Shown here piece after piece: positions 40,301-46,898 of a DNA stretch of 50,301 bases. The notes under the pieces were generated by a model, which saw nothing but the letters and a program-made list of their open reading frames with translations, did no database searches and was not told the DNA's origin. This DNA comes from Actinospica acidithermotolerans (GTDB lineage Bacteria > Actinomycetota > Actinomycetes > Streptomycetales > Catenulisporaceae), in NCBI RefSeq assembly GCF_018139625.1, contig NZ_JAGSOH010000047.1:1-50301 (forward strand), written 5' to 3'. Made by a program: the position numbers and the translations under genes. Within the stretch, counting starts at the first letter, position 1, and every line of letters starts with the position of its first letter.

Positions 40301-41531
40301 GCGAGAAGTCGAGCAGGGTGTTGACGAGCTTGCCGAGCCGCAGGCCGTTGCGGCGCACCATCTCGAGTTCCTCGCGGGTGCGCGGATCCGCGTCGGCCAG
40401 CCGGGTGCGCAGCTCCTCGACCGGGCCCATGATCAGGGTGAGCGGGGTGCGGAACTCGTGGCTGACGTTCGAGAAGAACGCGGTCTTCGCCGTGTCGAGC
40501 ACGGTCAGCTCCTCGGCGCGCCGCTGCTGGGCCAGGGAGGTCCGGGCGGTGGCGATCCCGGTGGCGACGTGACCGGCCGTCAGCTCGATGAAGGAGCGGT
40601 ACGCCTTGTCCAGCGGCCGGTAGCGGTTGACCGCGGCGACCAGGAAGCCGATGGGCTCGCCGCCGCGGCCCGGCAGCGGCTGCACGATTGCGCGAACCGG
40701 CGGCTCGCTCCAGCCGCCGGTGGGCAGCGGCTCAGGACCGCGGTCTTCGAGCTCGACGACGCTCGCCTCGCCCTTGGCCGCCGCGGCCGCCGGCCAGGCC
40801 GCCCCCGTGTCGGTGAGCGGGAGCACCGTGGGCGCCGACGGGTGGTTCGGGGCGATGCCGCTGGTCGCGGCGAGCCGCGCGGCGCCGTCGTCGAACAGGT
40901 AGAAGAGGGCGAACGGGAAGCTGCGGTCGTAGCGCCCGAACTGCTGGGCCGCGAAGGTGAGCATCTCCTGCTCGGAGCGCACCGCGGAGGCCGCGCCGAG
41001 GTCGCGCAGCATCGCCATCCGCCGCTCGCCGACGACCCGCTCGGTCTCCTCGCTGACCACGCAAAGCATCCCGACGACGGCGTCCTCGTCGTCGCGCAGC
41101 GGGCTGTAGGAGAAGGTGTGGTAGGTCTCCTCGCGGAAGCCGGACCGCTCCAGGAACAGCAGCAGTGCCTCGTCCCAGGTCGACGCGCCGGTCTCCAGGA
41201 CGCTGCGGATCCGCGGCCAGACCTCCGGCCACACCTCGGCCCACACCTCGTTGGCCGGGCGCCCGAGCGCCCAGGGGTACTTGCGGCCGAGGGTGTCGTG
41301 CCGGTACGCGGCGTTGCAGAAAAAGGTCAGCTCAGGACCCCAGGCCATCCACATCGGGAAGCGCGAGGTCAGCAGGATGCCGAGCGCGGTGCGCAGGCTC
41401 TGCGGCCAGCCCTCGGGCGCCCCGAGCCCGGTGGCCGCCCAGTCGACCGCCGCGAGGTCGGGGCCCACCACGTCGTCGAGGGAGAAGATGTCGAGCCGCG
41501 CGGCATCCTCTTCCCCGGCGCTATCCGGCAT
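37392..41531 (-). CDS. Hybrid sensor kinase / PP2C phosphatase / anti-sigma kinase fusion
   Basis: A 1379-residue cytosolic protein joining two signalling schemes. In order: PAS-like domain (1-165), GAF-like (185-330), HisKA with H358 (NVSHEFRTPLTLIMG), HATPase (N476, DTGIGVPE, GSGIGLALVK; 460-570), a receiver with D676 and K728 (628-742), PAS (755-875), GAF (880-1010), SpoIIE/PP2C phosphatase (1020-1250, D1057 in GGDWYD, D1075, D1195 in YTDGL, D1243-1244) and an RsbW-type HATPase (1260-1379, N1301 in EACANAVEHA). All key residues are present. A weak SigB-type promoter lies at 41631. Expected to act on the two STAS proteins encoded next. Confidence 0.93.
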   Translation of the reverse strand: MPDSAGEEDAARLDIFSLDDVVGPDLAAVDWAATGLGAPEGWPQSLRTALGILLTSRFPMWMAWGPELTFFCNAAYRHDTLGRKYPWALGRPANEVWAEVWPEVWPRIRSVLETGASTWDEALLLFLERSGFREETYHTFSYSPLRDDEDAVVGMLCVVSEETERVVGERRMAMLRDLGAASAVRSEQEMLTFAAQQFGRYDRSFPFALFYLFDDGAARLAATSGIAPNHPSAPTVLPLTDTGAAWPAAAAAKGEASVVELEDRGPEPLPTGGWSEPPVRAIVQPLPGRGGEPIGFLVAAVNRYRPLDKAYRSFIELTAGHVATGIATARTSLAQQRRAEELTVLDTAKTAFFSNVSHEFRTPLTLIMGPVEELRTRLADADPRTREELEMVRRNGLRLGKLVNTLLDFSRIEAGRMGARFAPVDLSALTAELASVFRSAMERGGLGFEVDCPPLPEPVYVDRALWEKIVLNLLSNALKFTFDGSVRVAVRAEGGHALVTVADTGIGVPEHELPRLFERFHRIESARSRSNEGSGIGLALVKELVALHGGTISATSAEGVGTEFTVCIPFGRVHLPPDAVAAADEAGAAPGDSTADAFVHEALRWLPEVEEAEPVVSAVAGTAVPAHVLGVDDNADMREYLARLLSGAGYQVSALGDGASALEALRHWKPDLVVSDVMMAGVSGLDIVAALRREQRTTSVPVLLLSALAEPEASIEGLEAGADDYLTKPFSAAELLARVRAIIELARLRGHHARWRNALVETLHDAFFVADEDGTIMETNAAFTEILGYGPEGLPYRARYPWWPDPEVDAEADRLFGDAIARFLNEDSGSCTVPVTHRDGRRLWVAATFTGIVDPENGRRMSVGTFRDVTAEHYAVQRDAAVAAVSLRLSRSGDLDQALRGAVEEVRTLWGAERVLGALFPPGSDVPTITAAPAGVGWETLEGGLRDTLIDLRDGPPLVARRDLRAQGGVGVSLEGPRGILVLWLAIDRRPFSEQDRLLLSVLAGHLTQGLRRAHQIDEQRETALALQRAILGPSALPPGFAVRYEPAARPLEVGGDWYDTVELPDGRIGVVVGDCVGRGLEAATVMGQLRSACRALLLQDPENPGRVLNALDRFAAGVSGALCTTVFCAVLDPLTGLLTYSSAGHPPGILARADGGMDLLEQARSFPLAVRPAAPRPCASELVPPRATLLLYTDGLVERRRHSLNGGIAKAGLALREERDTGVEELAARVMARMRPHDGYEDDVAVLLYRHPGPFETVFPARAERLAQVRDGLRGWLERCGLSGETTQRVLVAAGEACANAVEHAHVGRPDGFVRLCTEAFAEHILVSVADDGSWRSPRRPRDGIRGRGIEVMRGMVDDVSVDSGDEGTVVSLRIEVE

Positions 41532-41630
41532 CTTCCCCAGCCTCCAACGGGTCCGCTTTTCGACGCCTGCGCCGCCGCCTGCCGCCGGGATCCCGGCGAG
41601 GGGCGGCGGAGTGATCGTCGGGCGCCCGAG

Positions 41631-41654
41631 TGCCCGGTGCGCGCCTGCTCAAAC
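41631..41654 (-). promoter_or_regulatory. SigB/SigF-type promoter for the kinase/STAS operon
   Basis: Minus strand GTTT, 14 bases, GGGCAC, about 100 bases before the fusion-kinase start, consistent with feedback by the sigma factor it controls. Confidence 0.45.
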
Positions 41655-41704
41655 CGCACCGGAGAATCGACCCGGCGCTCTTGGAGTCAGCGGCCGGTGC
41701 GCCT

Positions 41705-42313
41705 TCAGGCCGTTGCCGCGCTGTGCGCCTCCGTGCGCGCGATGTGCCGGAGCAGCGCCCGGAACCCGCTGCGGTACGGCTCGGCCTCCGCGTCGGCGGA
41801 CGGCGTGTCACTGCTCTCGGCCTGCTCACAGGCCCGCATCCCGGCGCGCACCGCGGCGTCCTTGGCCATGCGCAATCCGAGGCGAAGCTGCTCGCCGAGA
41901 TGGTCGATCTCGTCGATCGGACATACCTCGATCAGCGCGGGCAGCAGCAGGGCGTCCTGCCGGGCCACGTGCCCGCGGATGCCGTCGAGCAGACGTGCGA
42001 CGAGTTCCTCCGAATCCGGGCCGGCCGCCGTGCTGTTCTCCACTCTGGCGACGATGCGGGCCACGCCGCGGTCGGCACGGTGCTGGGTGTCCGCGATGCA
42101 CGCGCCTTCAGGCAGCAGCCGGCGCAGCGTCGGGTAGACGTGGCGCTCCTCGGCCTGCGCGTGGATCATGAAGCGGGCGCACAGCTCGTGGAGCAGCGAG
42201 GTCCGCTCGCCGCCGCGGCCCAGGGACATGACACGGGTGACGAGGGTCGCGATCTCGTCGTGCTCGCGGGCGATCTCCGTCGCCGCATTCGCCGTTCCCG
42301 CCATGCCCACCAT
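41705..42313 (-). CDS. Hemerythrin-domain protein (paralog group B)
   Basis: A 202-residue hemerythrin with segments IAREHDEIATLVTRV, FMIHAQAEERHVYPTLRRLL and IRGHVARQDALLLPALIEV providing His/Glu ligands. A C-terminal extension of about 50 residues ends in a basic helix (YRSGFRALLRHIARTEAH). It lies between the RsbA-like gene and the fusion kinase on the same strand, with its own SigB-type promoter. A role as O2/NO input to the partner switch would fit the position, but is untested. Confidence 0.82.
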   Translation of the reverse strand: MVGMAGTANAATEIAREHDEIATLVTRVMSLGRGGERTSLLHELCARFMIHAQAEERHVYPTLRRLLPEGACIADTQHRADRGVARIVARVENSTAAGPDSEELVARLLDGIRGHVARQDALLLPALIEVCPIDEIDHLGEQLRLGLRMAKDAAVRAGMRACEQAESSDTPSADAEAEPYRSGFRALLRHIARTEAHSAATA

Positions 42314-42351
42314 GGTCTCGCACTCCCGTCGCTTTCTCGCGGAACCGACGG

Positions 42352-42376
42352 CTACCCGTTCAATGACGGTACATGC
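42352..42376 (-). promoter_or_regulatory. SigB/SigF-type promoter overlapping a stop codon
   Basis: Minus strand GCAT, 15 bases, GGGTAG; its TAG is the stop of the RsbA-like gene. It drives the hemerythrin at 42313. The same arrangement occurs at 22486. Confidence 0.6.
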
Positions 42377-43323
42377 GCCTGTTCAGGCGAACCGGTGTCG
42401 AGGTACGCCCGGACGGCGGTGCCACCAGGGCCGGTCGAGTGAATGATCAGCAGATCGCAGAGCTGGTTCACGCTCCACAGCCCGGCGCCGCCGTTCGCGG
42501 ACCGCAGATCGGGCCGGCGCCGCCCGACGAGCGGATCCCGGATCACACCCTCGTCGCGCACCTCACACACGGCGTGTCGCGCGCAGCCCCACACCGCCAG
42601 GCTGCCGCCCCCGCCGCCGTGCCGCACGCTGTTGCCCGCCAGCTCGTCCGCCACCAGAACGAAGTCGGCCAGACGCTCGCCATGCAGCCCGAGCCCGGCG
42701 GCGCGCCGACGGATCTCCGCGCGCAGCAGCGGCAACTCGTCGAGTCCGAAGTCGGTGCGGTACAGCGGTGGTCCGAGTCTCGGAAGCGGGGCGTCGAAGC
42801 AGGCGGTCCCGCCGTCCGGATCGAACCGCCCGCACGCGGCCGGTGGGGCGCAGCCGCGCAGCTCCGGATGCGAAGCGGTCACGCCGGCGAGCACGGGTTC
42901 GGGAAGGGCCGCGTCGTAGGGACAGAGCAGCCGCCACGGCGGCCCGGCCTCGAAAGCGGGGTTGACCAGGTGCTCGTGGACCCGGCACTCGCGCAGCTCG
43001 AGCTCGGAGCGGCCGGGCCACGCCAGCTCCCCGACGCCGCGGCACGCCGTGCCGCGCACGGTGTTGCGCTCCACCCAGTCCCGCCAGGCCGGGATGATCC
43101 TGGCCGGGTTGCGGCCGACCGAATCCATGTCCAGATACTCCACGCCCGCCGCCTCGCCCAGCTCCTCCCGCAGCGGCCCCGCGTGCTCCGCGACCGCCGC
43201 GACCATGACGGCCTCCCCGGCCCGCAGCCCCTCGCGCACGAACGATGAGGTCTCCGCGACGAATCCGGCCAGGCCTTCGTAGAGCAGCGCCTCGTGGCGG
43301 AACCGCGACGGCGTCGACGCCAT
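42352..43323 (-). CDS. RsbA-type anti-sigma regulator (MEDS domain + HATPase)
   Basis: A 323-residue protein. The MEDS domain (about 10-165, FRHEALLYEGLAGFVAETSS, then EYLDMDSVGRNPARII and a PYDAALPEPVL section) is a sensing domain first described in methanogen/methylotroph regulators. The C-terminal RsbW-like HATPase (about 205-310) keeps the N-box Asn (ELAGNSVRHG), the G-box (DEGVIRDP) and GGAGLWSVNQLC. Called RsbA-family in actinobacteria: it binds a SigB-type sigma factor and phosphorylates antagonists. The start at 43323 has GGAGGGACGGG. Likely partners are the STAS proteins at 5153 and 36706-37395. Confidence 0.87.
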   Translation of the reverse strand: MASTPSRFRHEALLYEGLAGFVAETSSFVREGLRAGEAVMVAAVAEHAGPLREELGEAAGVEYLDMDSVGRNPARIIPAWRDWVERNTVRGTACRGVGELAWPGRSELELRECRVHEHLVNPAFEAGPPWRLLCPYDAALPEPVLAGVTASHPELRGCAPPAACGRFDPDGGTACFDAPLPRLGPPLYRTDFGLDELPLLRAEIRRRAAGLGLHGERLADFVLVADELAGNSVRHGGGGGSLAVWGCARHAVCEVRDEGVIRDPLVGRRRPDLRSANGGAGLWSVNQLCDLLIIHSTGPGGTAVRAYLDTGSPEQAHVPSLNG

Positions 43324-43346
43324 GGAGCCCGTCCCTCCGTTGCCCG

Positions 43347-43376
43347 GCGCCCCCGGGGCCCGGATCCCGGGGGCGC
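43347..43376 (-). other. Leader hairpin of the RsbA-type gene
   Basis: An 11-bp perfect GC stem (GCGCCCCCGGG and its inverse) with an 8-base loop, between the predicted promoter (43384-43408) and the start codon (43323). It would form at the 5' end of the mRNA and may stabilise it or modulate translation. Confidence 0.5.
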
Positions 43377-43383
43377 GCGCCGG

Positions 43384-43408
43384 GTGCCCGGCTCTCGCCG
43401 CGGCAAAC
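43384..43408 (-). promoter_or_regulatory. SigB/SigF-type promoter of the RsbA-type gene
   Basis: Minus strand GTTT, 15 bases, GGGCAC. Confidence 0.55.
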
Positions 43409-43426
43409 CCGCATGGGCCGGAGGCG

Positions 43427-43698
43427 GAGCGGGCCGCGGCCGGGCGACCAGGCCTCATCCGGCCGGTCGGACCCGTCGATCGAGCGGCCGATCGAGGAGG
43501 CGGCACGCGGCGCTTCCCCGCATGGTTGGGCCGGGCGCGGCCGGGCAACCAGGCCTCATCCAGCCGGTCGGACCCGTCGATCGAGCGGCCCATCGAGGAG
43601 GCGGCACGCGGCGCTCCCCCACATGGTTGGGCCGGGCGCGGTCGGGTAACCGGGGCTCCGCCGGCCGGTCGGACCAGTCGATCCAGGAGGTGGCCATG
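43427..43698. repeat. 101-bp tandem repeat carrying promoter and ribosome-site copies
   Basis: Nearly three copies with a 101-bp period (for example ACCAGGCCTCATCC at about 43448 and 43549). The last copy contains the working promoter and ribosome site of the DUF3040 gene; earlier copies hold decayed versions (GGTT-N15-GGGCAA and GAGGAGGCGGC). It occupies most of the 372-base gap 43324-43695. Confidence 0.85.
43625..43649 (+). promoter_or_regulatory. SigB/SigF-type promoter
   Basis: GGTT, 15 bases, GGGTAA, in the third 101-bp repeat, 46 bases before the DUF3040 start. Confidence 0.5.
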
Positions 43699-44010
43699 GC
43701 GCTCTCGGCCCGGGACCGGCGGATCATCTCCGCCATCGAGCAGCAGCTCGTCGACCGCGATCCGGCGTGGGCGAAACGCTTCGGGCGCAGGCTGCGCCGC
43801 TTCGATCGTCGCGAGAGCGCCGAGCGGCACCCGGCCCGGCGCGTCGCGGGGCTGACCGCGCTGGGTATCGGCTGGTTCATTCTGCTCTGCGTCTGCTCGG
43901 CGCACGGCTTCACCCGGCCGTGGGCGACGGTCGCCGTGGTGGGCACGGGGGCGGCGGTCGGGACGGTGCAGGCGGTGGTGCGCCGCAGGCGCGGGGGCCG
44001 TGGGGTTTGA
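43696..44010 (+). CDS. DUF3040-like membrane protein
   Basis: A 104-residue protein with N-terminal MALSARDRRIISAIEQQLVD, the hallmark opening of DUF3040 (usually LSEREQRLLEEIE..L). A basic linker is followed by two membrane helices at about 50-66 and 74-92, ending in a basic tail. GGAGG precedes the ATG. Typically a small cell-envelope protein of actinobacteria; function unknown. The gene end carries the -35 of the next promoter. Confidence 0.8.
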   Translation: MALSARDRRIISAIEQQLVDRDPAWAKRFGRRLRRFDRRESAERHPARRVAGLTALGIGWFILLCVCSAHGFTRPWATVAVVGTGAAVGTVQAVVRRRRGGRGV

Positions 44011-44028
44011 TCCCGGGCAGCCGGGCAA
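44005..44028 (+). promoter_or_regulatory. SigB/SigF-type promoter
   Basis: GTTT, 14 bases, GGGCAA; the -35 overlaps the last codons of DUF3040. It drives the small hydrophobic protein at 44117. Confidence 0.5.
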
Positions 44029-44116
44029 CCCGCGAGCTGCGGATTCGAACCGATTTTCGGACCCGCACCCCGGCCGTCCGCGTTCGGGCGGCCACCGAAG
44101 GCAAAGGAGTGCCGAA

Positions 44117-44290
44117 ATGGGTGTCATCCTGCTCGTCCTGCTGCTCGCCCTCGTGCTCGGCGGACTCGGATTCGCCGTGCACGTGCTGTGGTGGATAGCA
44201 CTGGCCGTCCTCGTCGTCTGGCTGATCGGCTTCGTCGTCGAACGCGGAGCCGCGTCCGGCAGTCGTCGGCGCTGGTACGGCAGGTGGTAG
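44117..44290 (+). CDS. Small hydrophobic membrane protein
   Basis: A 57-residue protein that is nearly all membrane (about 2-42: VILLVLLLALVLGGLGFAVH, then WWIALAVLVVWLIGFV), ending in a short basic tail. Small proteins of this type are common in Streptomyces and relatives. The AAAGGAG site precedes the ATG. Function unknown; it could be an envelope stress peptide. It follows a SigB-type promoter and is separate from the hemerythrin downstream. Confidence 0.75.
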   Translation: MGVILLVLLLALVLGGLGFAVHVLWWIALAVLVVWLIGFVVERGAASGSRRRWYGRW

Positions 44291-44433
44291 CAGTGGAGGG
44301 CGGTCCCGCGGACCCGACGTAAAATGCGGATGAAACGGGTGTTTTGCCCGCGAGCGCCGGGACTGCCGGGCCGCCGCCCACGCTCCCGCCGCGCGGGCGG
44401 CCCGGAGCATCGGCTCTCAAGGAGGTGAACTGG

Positions 44434-45018
44434 ATGACTCAGGCGCATCAGGAACGACTGCAGGCCGACGAACTGCCCGCGGGCAGCGTCGTCTCCGTGC
44501 TGCTGGAACAGCACGCGAAGATCAGGGAACTGTTCGAGCAGACCGCCGAGGCGCGCGGTGCGGCCCGCCGTCGGGCCTTCGACGAACTGCGCGAGCTGCT
44601 CGCGGTGCACGAGGCCGGGGAGGAGATCGTGGTGCGGCCGGTGACGAAGGCCGCCGCGGACGGCAAGATCGCCGACGAGCGCAACCACGAGGAGAAGGAG
44701 GCGGCCAAGGAGCTCGCCGAGCTCGAGAGCCGCGACATCTCCAGCCGCGGGTTCGCCGAATCGCTGGCCGAACTCGAGTCCGACGTATCGGATCACGCCG
44801 ACGCGGAGGAACGTGACGAGTTCCCGTACCTGCTGTCGGCGGTCGATCAGGACACGCAGATGAAGATGGGTGCGCGGCTGCTGAAGGTGCAGCGCGCGGC
44901 GCCGACGCATCCGCACCCGACCGCGGCCGGATCCCCCACCGCGCAGGCGGTCCTCGGACCGTTCGCCGCACTGCTGGACCGTGCCCGCGACGCCTTCCGC
45001 AAGCCGGCCGACGGCTGA
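44434..45018 (+). CDS. Hemerythrin-domain (HHE) protein
   Basis: A 194-residue HHE protein paralogous to 3120-3716. Ligand segments: LLEQHAKIRELFEQTA, LAVHEAGEEIVVRPVT, ERNHEEKEAAKELAELE and DHADAEERDEFPYLL. The C-terminus shares THPHPTAAGSPTAQAVLGPF with the paralog. AAGGAGGTGAAC is an optimal ribosome site. The 3' end is duplicated twice downstream (92-bp repeats), each copy keeping a stop. Upstream A/T-rich bases 44320-44340 may hold a promoter, but no clear SigB-type motif. Confidence 0.88.
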   Translation: MTQAHQERLQADELPAGSVVSVLLEQHAKIRELFEQTAEARGAARRRAFDELRELLAVHEAGEEIVVRPVTKAAADGKIADERNHEEKEAAKELAELESRDISSRGFAESLAELESDVSDHADAEERDEFPYLLSAVDQDTQMKMGARLLKVQRAAPTHPHPTAAGSPTAQAVLGPFAALLDRARDAFRKPADG

Positions 45019-45205
45019 GCCTCCGCGTATCCCGCAGGCCGGTCCTCGGACCGTTCGCCGCACTGCTGGACCGTGCCCGCGACGCCCTCCGCACGCCGAC
45101 CGAGAGCTGAGCGTGCGCGTATCGCGCAGGCCGGTCCTCGGACCATTCGCCGCACTGCTGGACCGGGCCCGCGACGCCCTCCGCAAGCCGACCGAGGGCT
45201 GAGCG
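44945..45205. repeat. 92-bp tandem triplication of a gene 3' end
   Basis: Three copies with a 92-bp period. The first is the coding end of the hemerythrin gene; the others lie beyond its stop. In each copy the same frame still encodes VLGPFAALLDRARDA and a variant tail (FRKPADG, LRTPTES, LRKPTEG) followed by TGA. The period is not a multiple of three. Confidence 0.85.
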
Positions 45206-45232
45206 TCCCCGTATCGCGCGGACTGCGGGCGG

Positions 45233-45679
45233 TCAGCCGGGCGTCGCCGTTGCCGTCGGCAGGGGCTCGATGAGCGTCAGCGTGCCGATTCCCTCCTTCA
45301 CGCCGACCTGCACGTCGCCGACCAGGCTGGAGAGCATCGCCCAGCCGAGCTCGTCGCGGATCGGCCAGCCGAGCGGCGCCCGGGCCCGCACGGTCACGTG
45401 CAGCTCGGCCGGGTACCGGTCGTAGGTCAGCTCCATCGTCTCGGTCGTCGCGGCGGCCGGGACGTCGGCGGCCTGCGCCTCGGCAGCCTGGAAGAACGAG
45501 CTGCACGCCTCGTCCACCGCCAGCCGGAGATCGTTGACCTGCGGCAGCGGCAGGAACAGCAGCGCCCCGACGTGCATGGCCGAGGTGCGGACGAGGGCGA
45601 GGAAGTCCTGATCGGCCAGAAAGGTGATCTGGACCATCCGCACCGGCTCGCCCTCGTCCGCCTCCTGCGTGAAACCCAT
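45233..45679 (-). CDS. RsbW-like anti-sigma/HATPase protein, degenerate
   Basis: A 148-residue paralog of 20404-20787 (shared LPLPQVNDLRLAVDEAC, DELGWAML and GIGTLTLIEPLP). The N-box Asn is replaced (DEACSSFF) and no DxGxG motif is visible, so ATP-dependent kinase activity is doubtful. Start at 45679 gives 14 hydrophilic extra residues; an ATG at 45637 aligns better with the paralog. It probably binds a sigma factor or STAS partner. It converges with the hemerythrin gene and its repeats. Confidence 0.72.
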   Translation of the reverse strand: MGFTQEADEGEPVRMVQITFLADQDFLALVRTSAMHVGALLFLPLPQVNDLRLAVDEACSSFFQAAEAQAADVPAAATTETMELTYDRYPAELHVTVRARAPLGWPIRDELGWAMLSSLVGDVQVGVKEGIGTLTLIEPLPTATATPG

Positions 45680-45761
45680 CGCCTCGCGTCACTCCTCGCC
45701 GTGGTCCGCCGCGGTGATTATCCTGCAGATCCGCCTTCCGTTCCGGCACCGCCCCGGCGTG

Positions 45762-46793
45762 TCAGGGCACGAGCACCGCGGCGCCGTTGACCCGGTCTGC
45801 GGCCAGGTCGGTGAGCGCGAGGTCGGCGTGCGCCATCGGATACGGCTGCGTCCGGACCCGGATCCGCACACGCTCGAGGAGATCGAACAGCTCGCGCCCG
45901 TCCTGGCGGGTGTTCGCGGTGACGCTGCGCACCGAGCGCTCCTGGAAGAGGTGCTTCGCGTAGTCCAGCCGGGGGATGGCGCTCAGGTGGATCCCGGCGA
46001 TCGCCAGCGTGCCGCCGGGAGCGAGCGCCTCGAGCGCGGTCGGGACGAGATCCCCGGCCGGGGCGAACAGGATCGCGCTGTCCAGCGGCTCCGGCGGCGC
46101 GTCGTGCGAGCCGGCCGCGGAGGCGCAGCCGAGGTCCAGCGCCAGCTTCCGTGCCTCGGCCGAACGGGTGAGCACGTGTACGGTCGCGCCCTGGGCCATC
46201 GCGATCTGCGCGGTCAGGTGGGCGGACGCGCCGAAGCCGTAGATCCCGAGGCGACCGCCGCGCGGCAGTTCGGCCCGCTTGAGCGCGCGGTAGCCGATGA
46301 TCCCGGCGCACAGCAGCGGGGCGAGTTCGGCGGCCGGCGGCGAGCTCGGCAGACGGTAGGCGTAGGCGGCGTTCACGGTGAGATACGGCGCGTAGCCTCC
46401 GTCCACGTCCCAGCCGGTGTACGTGGAGTGCGGGCACAGGTTCTCGGCGCCGCGGCGGCAGTACCCGCATTCGCCGCAGGTGCCGCCGAGCCAGGCGACG
46501 CCGACCCGGTCCCCGCGCGCGTAGCCCGCGACCTGCGAGCCCTCCGCGACGATGTGCCCGACCACCTCGTGCCCGGGAACGCAGCGCTCGCGGTGCGGCG
46601 GCAGGTCGCCCTCGGCCAGGTGCAGATCGGTGCGGCACACGCCGCAGGCCTCGACCTGCACGAGAAGCTGGCGCGGCCCCGGCGCGGGCACCACCCGCTC
46701 CACGCGCTCGACGCGCACACCGCCGCCGGGCACCGGGTCGGCCACGGCCCAGGCGTGCATGGTCTCCGGAATCGTCTCCACACCGCGCTCCAT
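45762..46793 (-). CDS. Zinc-dependent alcohol dehydrogenase
   Basis: A 343-residue medium-chain dehydrogenase. Catalytic zinc ligands: [15 protein letters not shown] (Cys) and [11 protein letters not shown] (His-Glu). The structural-zinc lobe is [17 protein letters not shown]. The NAD(P) site is [17 protein letters not shown]. This is the AdhA type of actinobacteria, acting on primary alcohols or aldehydes. I chose the ATG at 46793 (GGGGGCG upstream); longer starts add proline-rich residues. Its link to the adjacent electron-transfer genes is not obvious. The gene stands alone on the minus strand. Confidence 0.88.
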   Translation of the reverse strand: MERGVETIPETMHAWAVADPVPGGGVRVERVERVVPAPGPRQLLVQVEACGVCRTDLHLAEGDLPPHRERCVPGHEVVGHIVAEGSQVAGYARGDRVGVAWLGGTCGECGYCRRGAENLCPHSTYTGWDVDGGYAPYLTVNAAYAYRLPSSPPAAELAPLLCAGIIGYRALKRAELPRGGRLGIYGFGASAHLTAQIAMAQGATVHVLTRSAEARKLALDLGCASAAGSHDAPPEPLDSAILFAPAGDLVPTALEALAPGGTLAIAGIHLSAIPRLDYAKHLFQERSVRSVTANTRQDGRELFDLLERVRIRVRTQPYPMAHADLALTDLAADRVNGAAVLVP

Positions 46794-46898
46794 TCGCCCG
46801 CCCCCAGGGGCGACGCTAGCCGATGGAGGCGGCTTCGGCATGCCCTGCGGGCCGGCCGCCGGGCGCACGTACGGCGCGCGTGCGGCGTACCTCCCCGC

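Noticed and set aside
38094-42137. 1347-residue plus-strand reading frame antisense to the kinase fusion
   Set aside because: No stop appears because of high GC, and no domain is recognisable; the opposite strand holds a complete conserved protein.
42352-45186. 944-residue minus-strand frame as one protein
   Set aside because: Only the C-terminal 323 residues (from 43323) show homology and have a ribosome site; the rest is antisense to DUF3040 and hemerythrin genes and their repeats.
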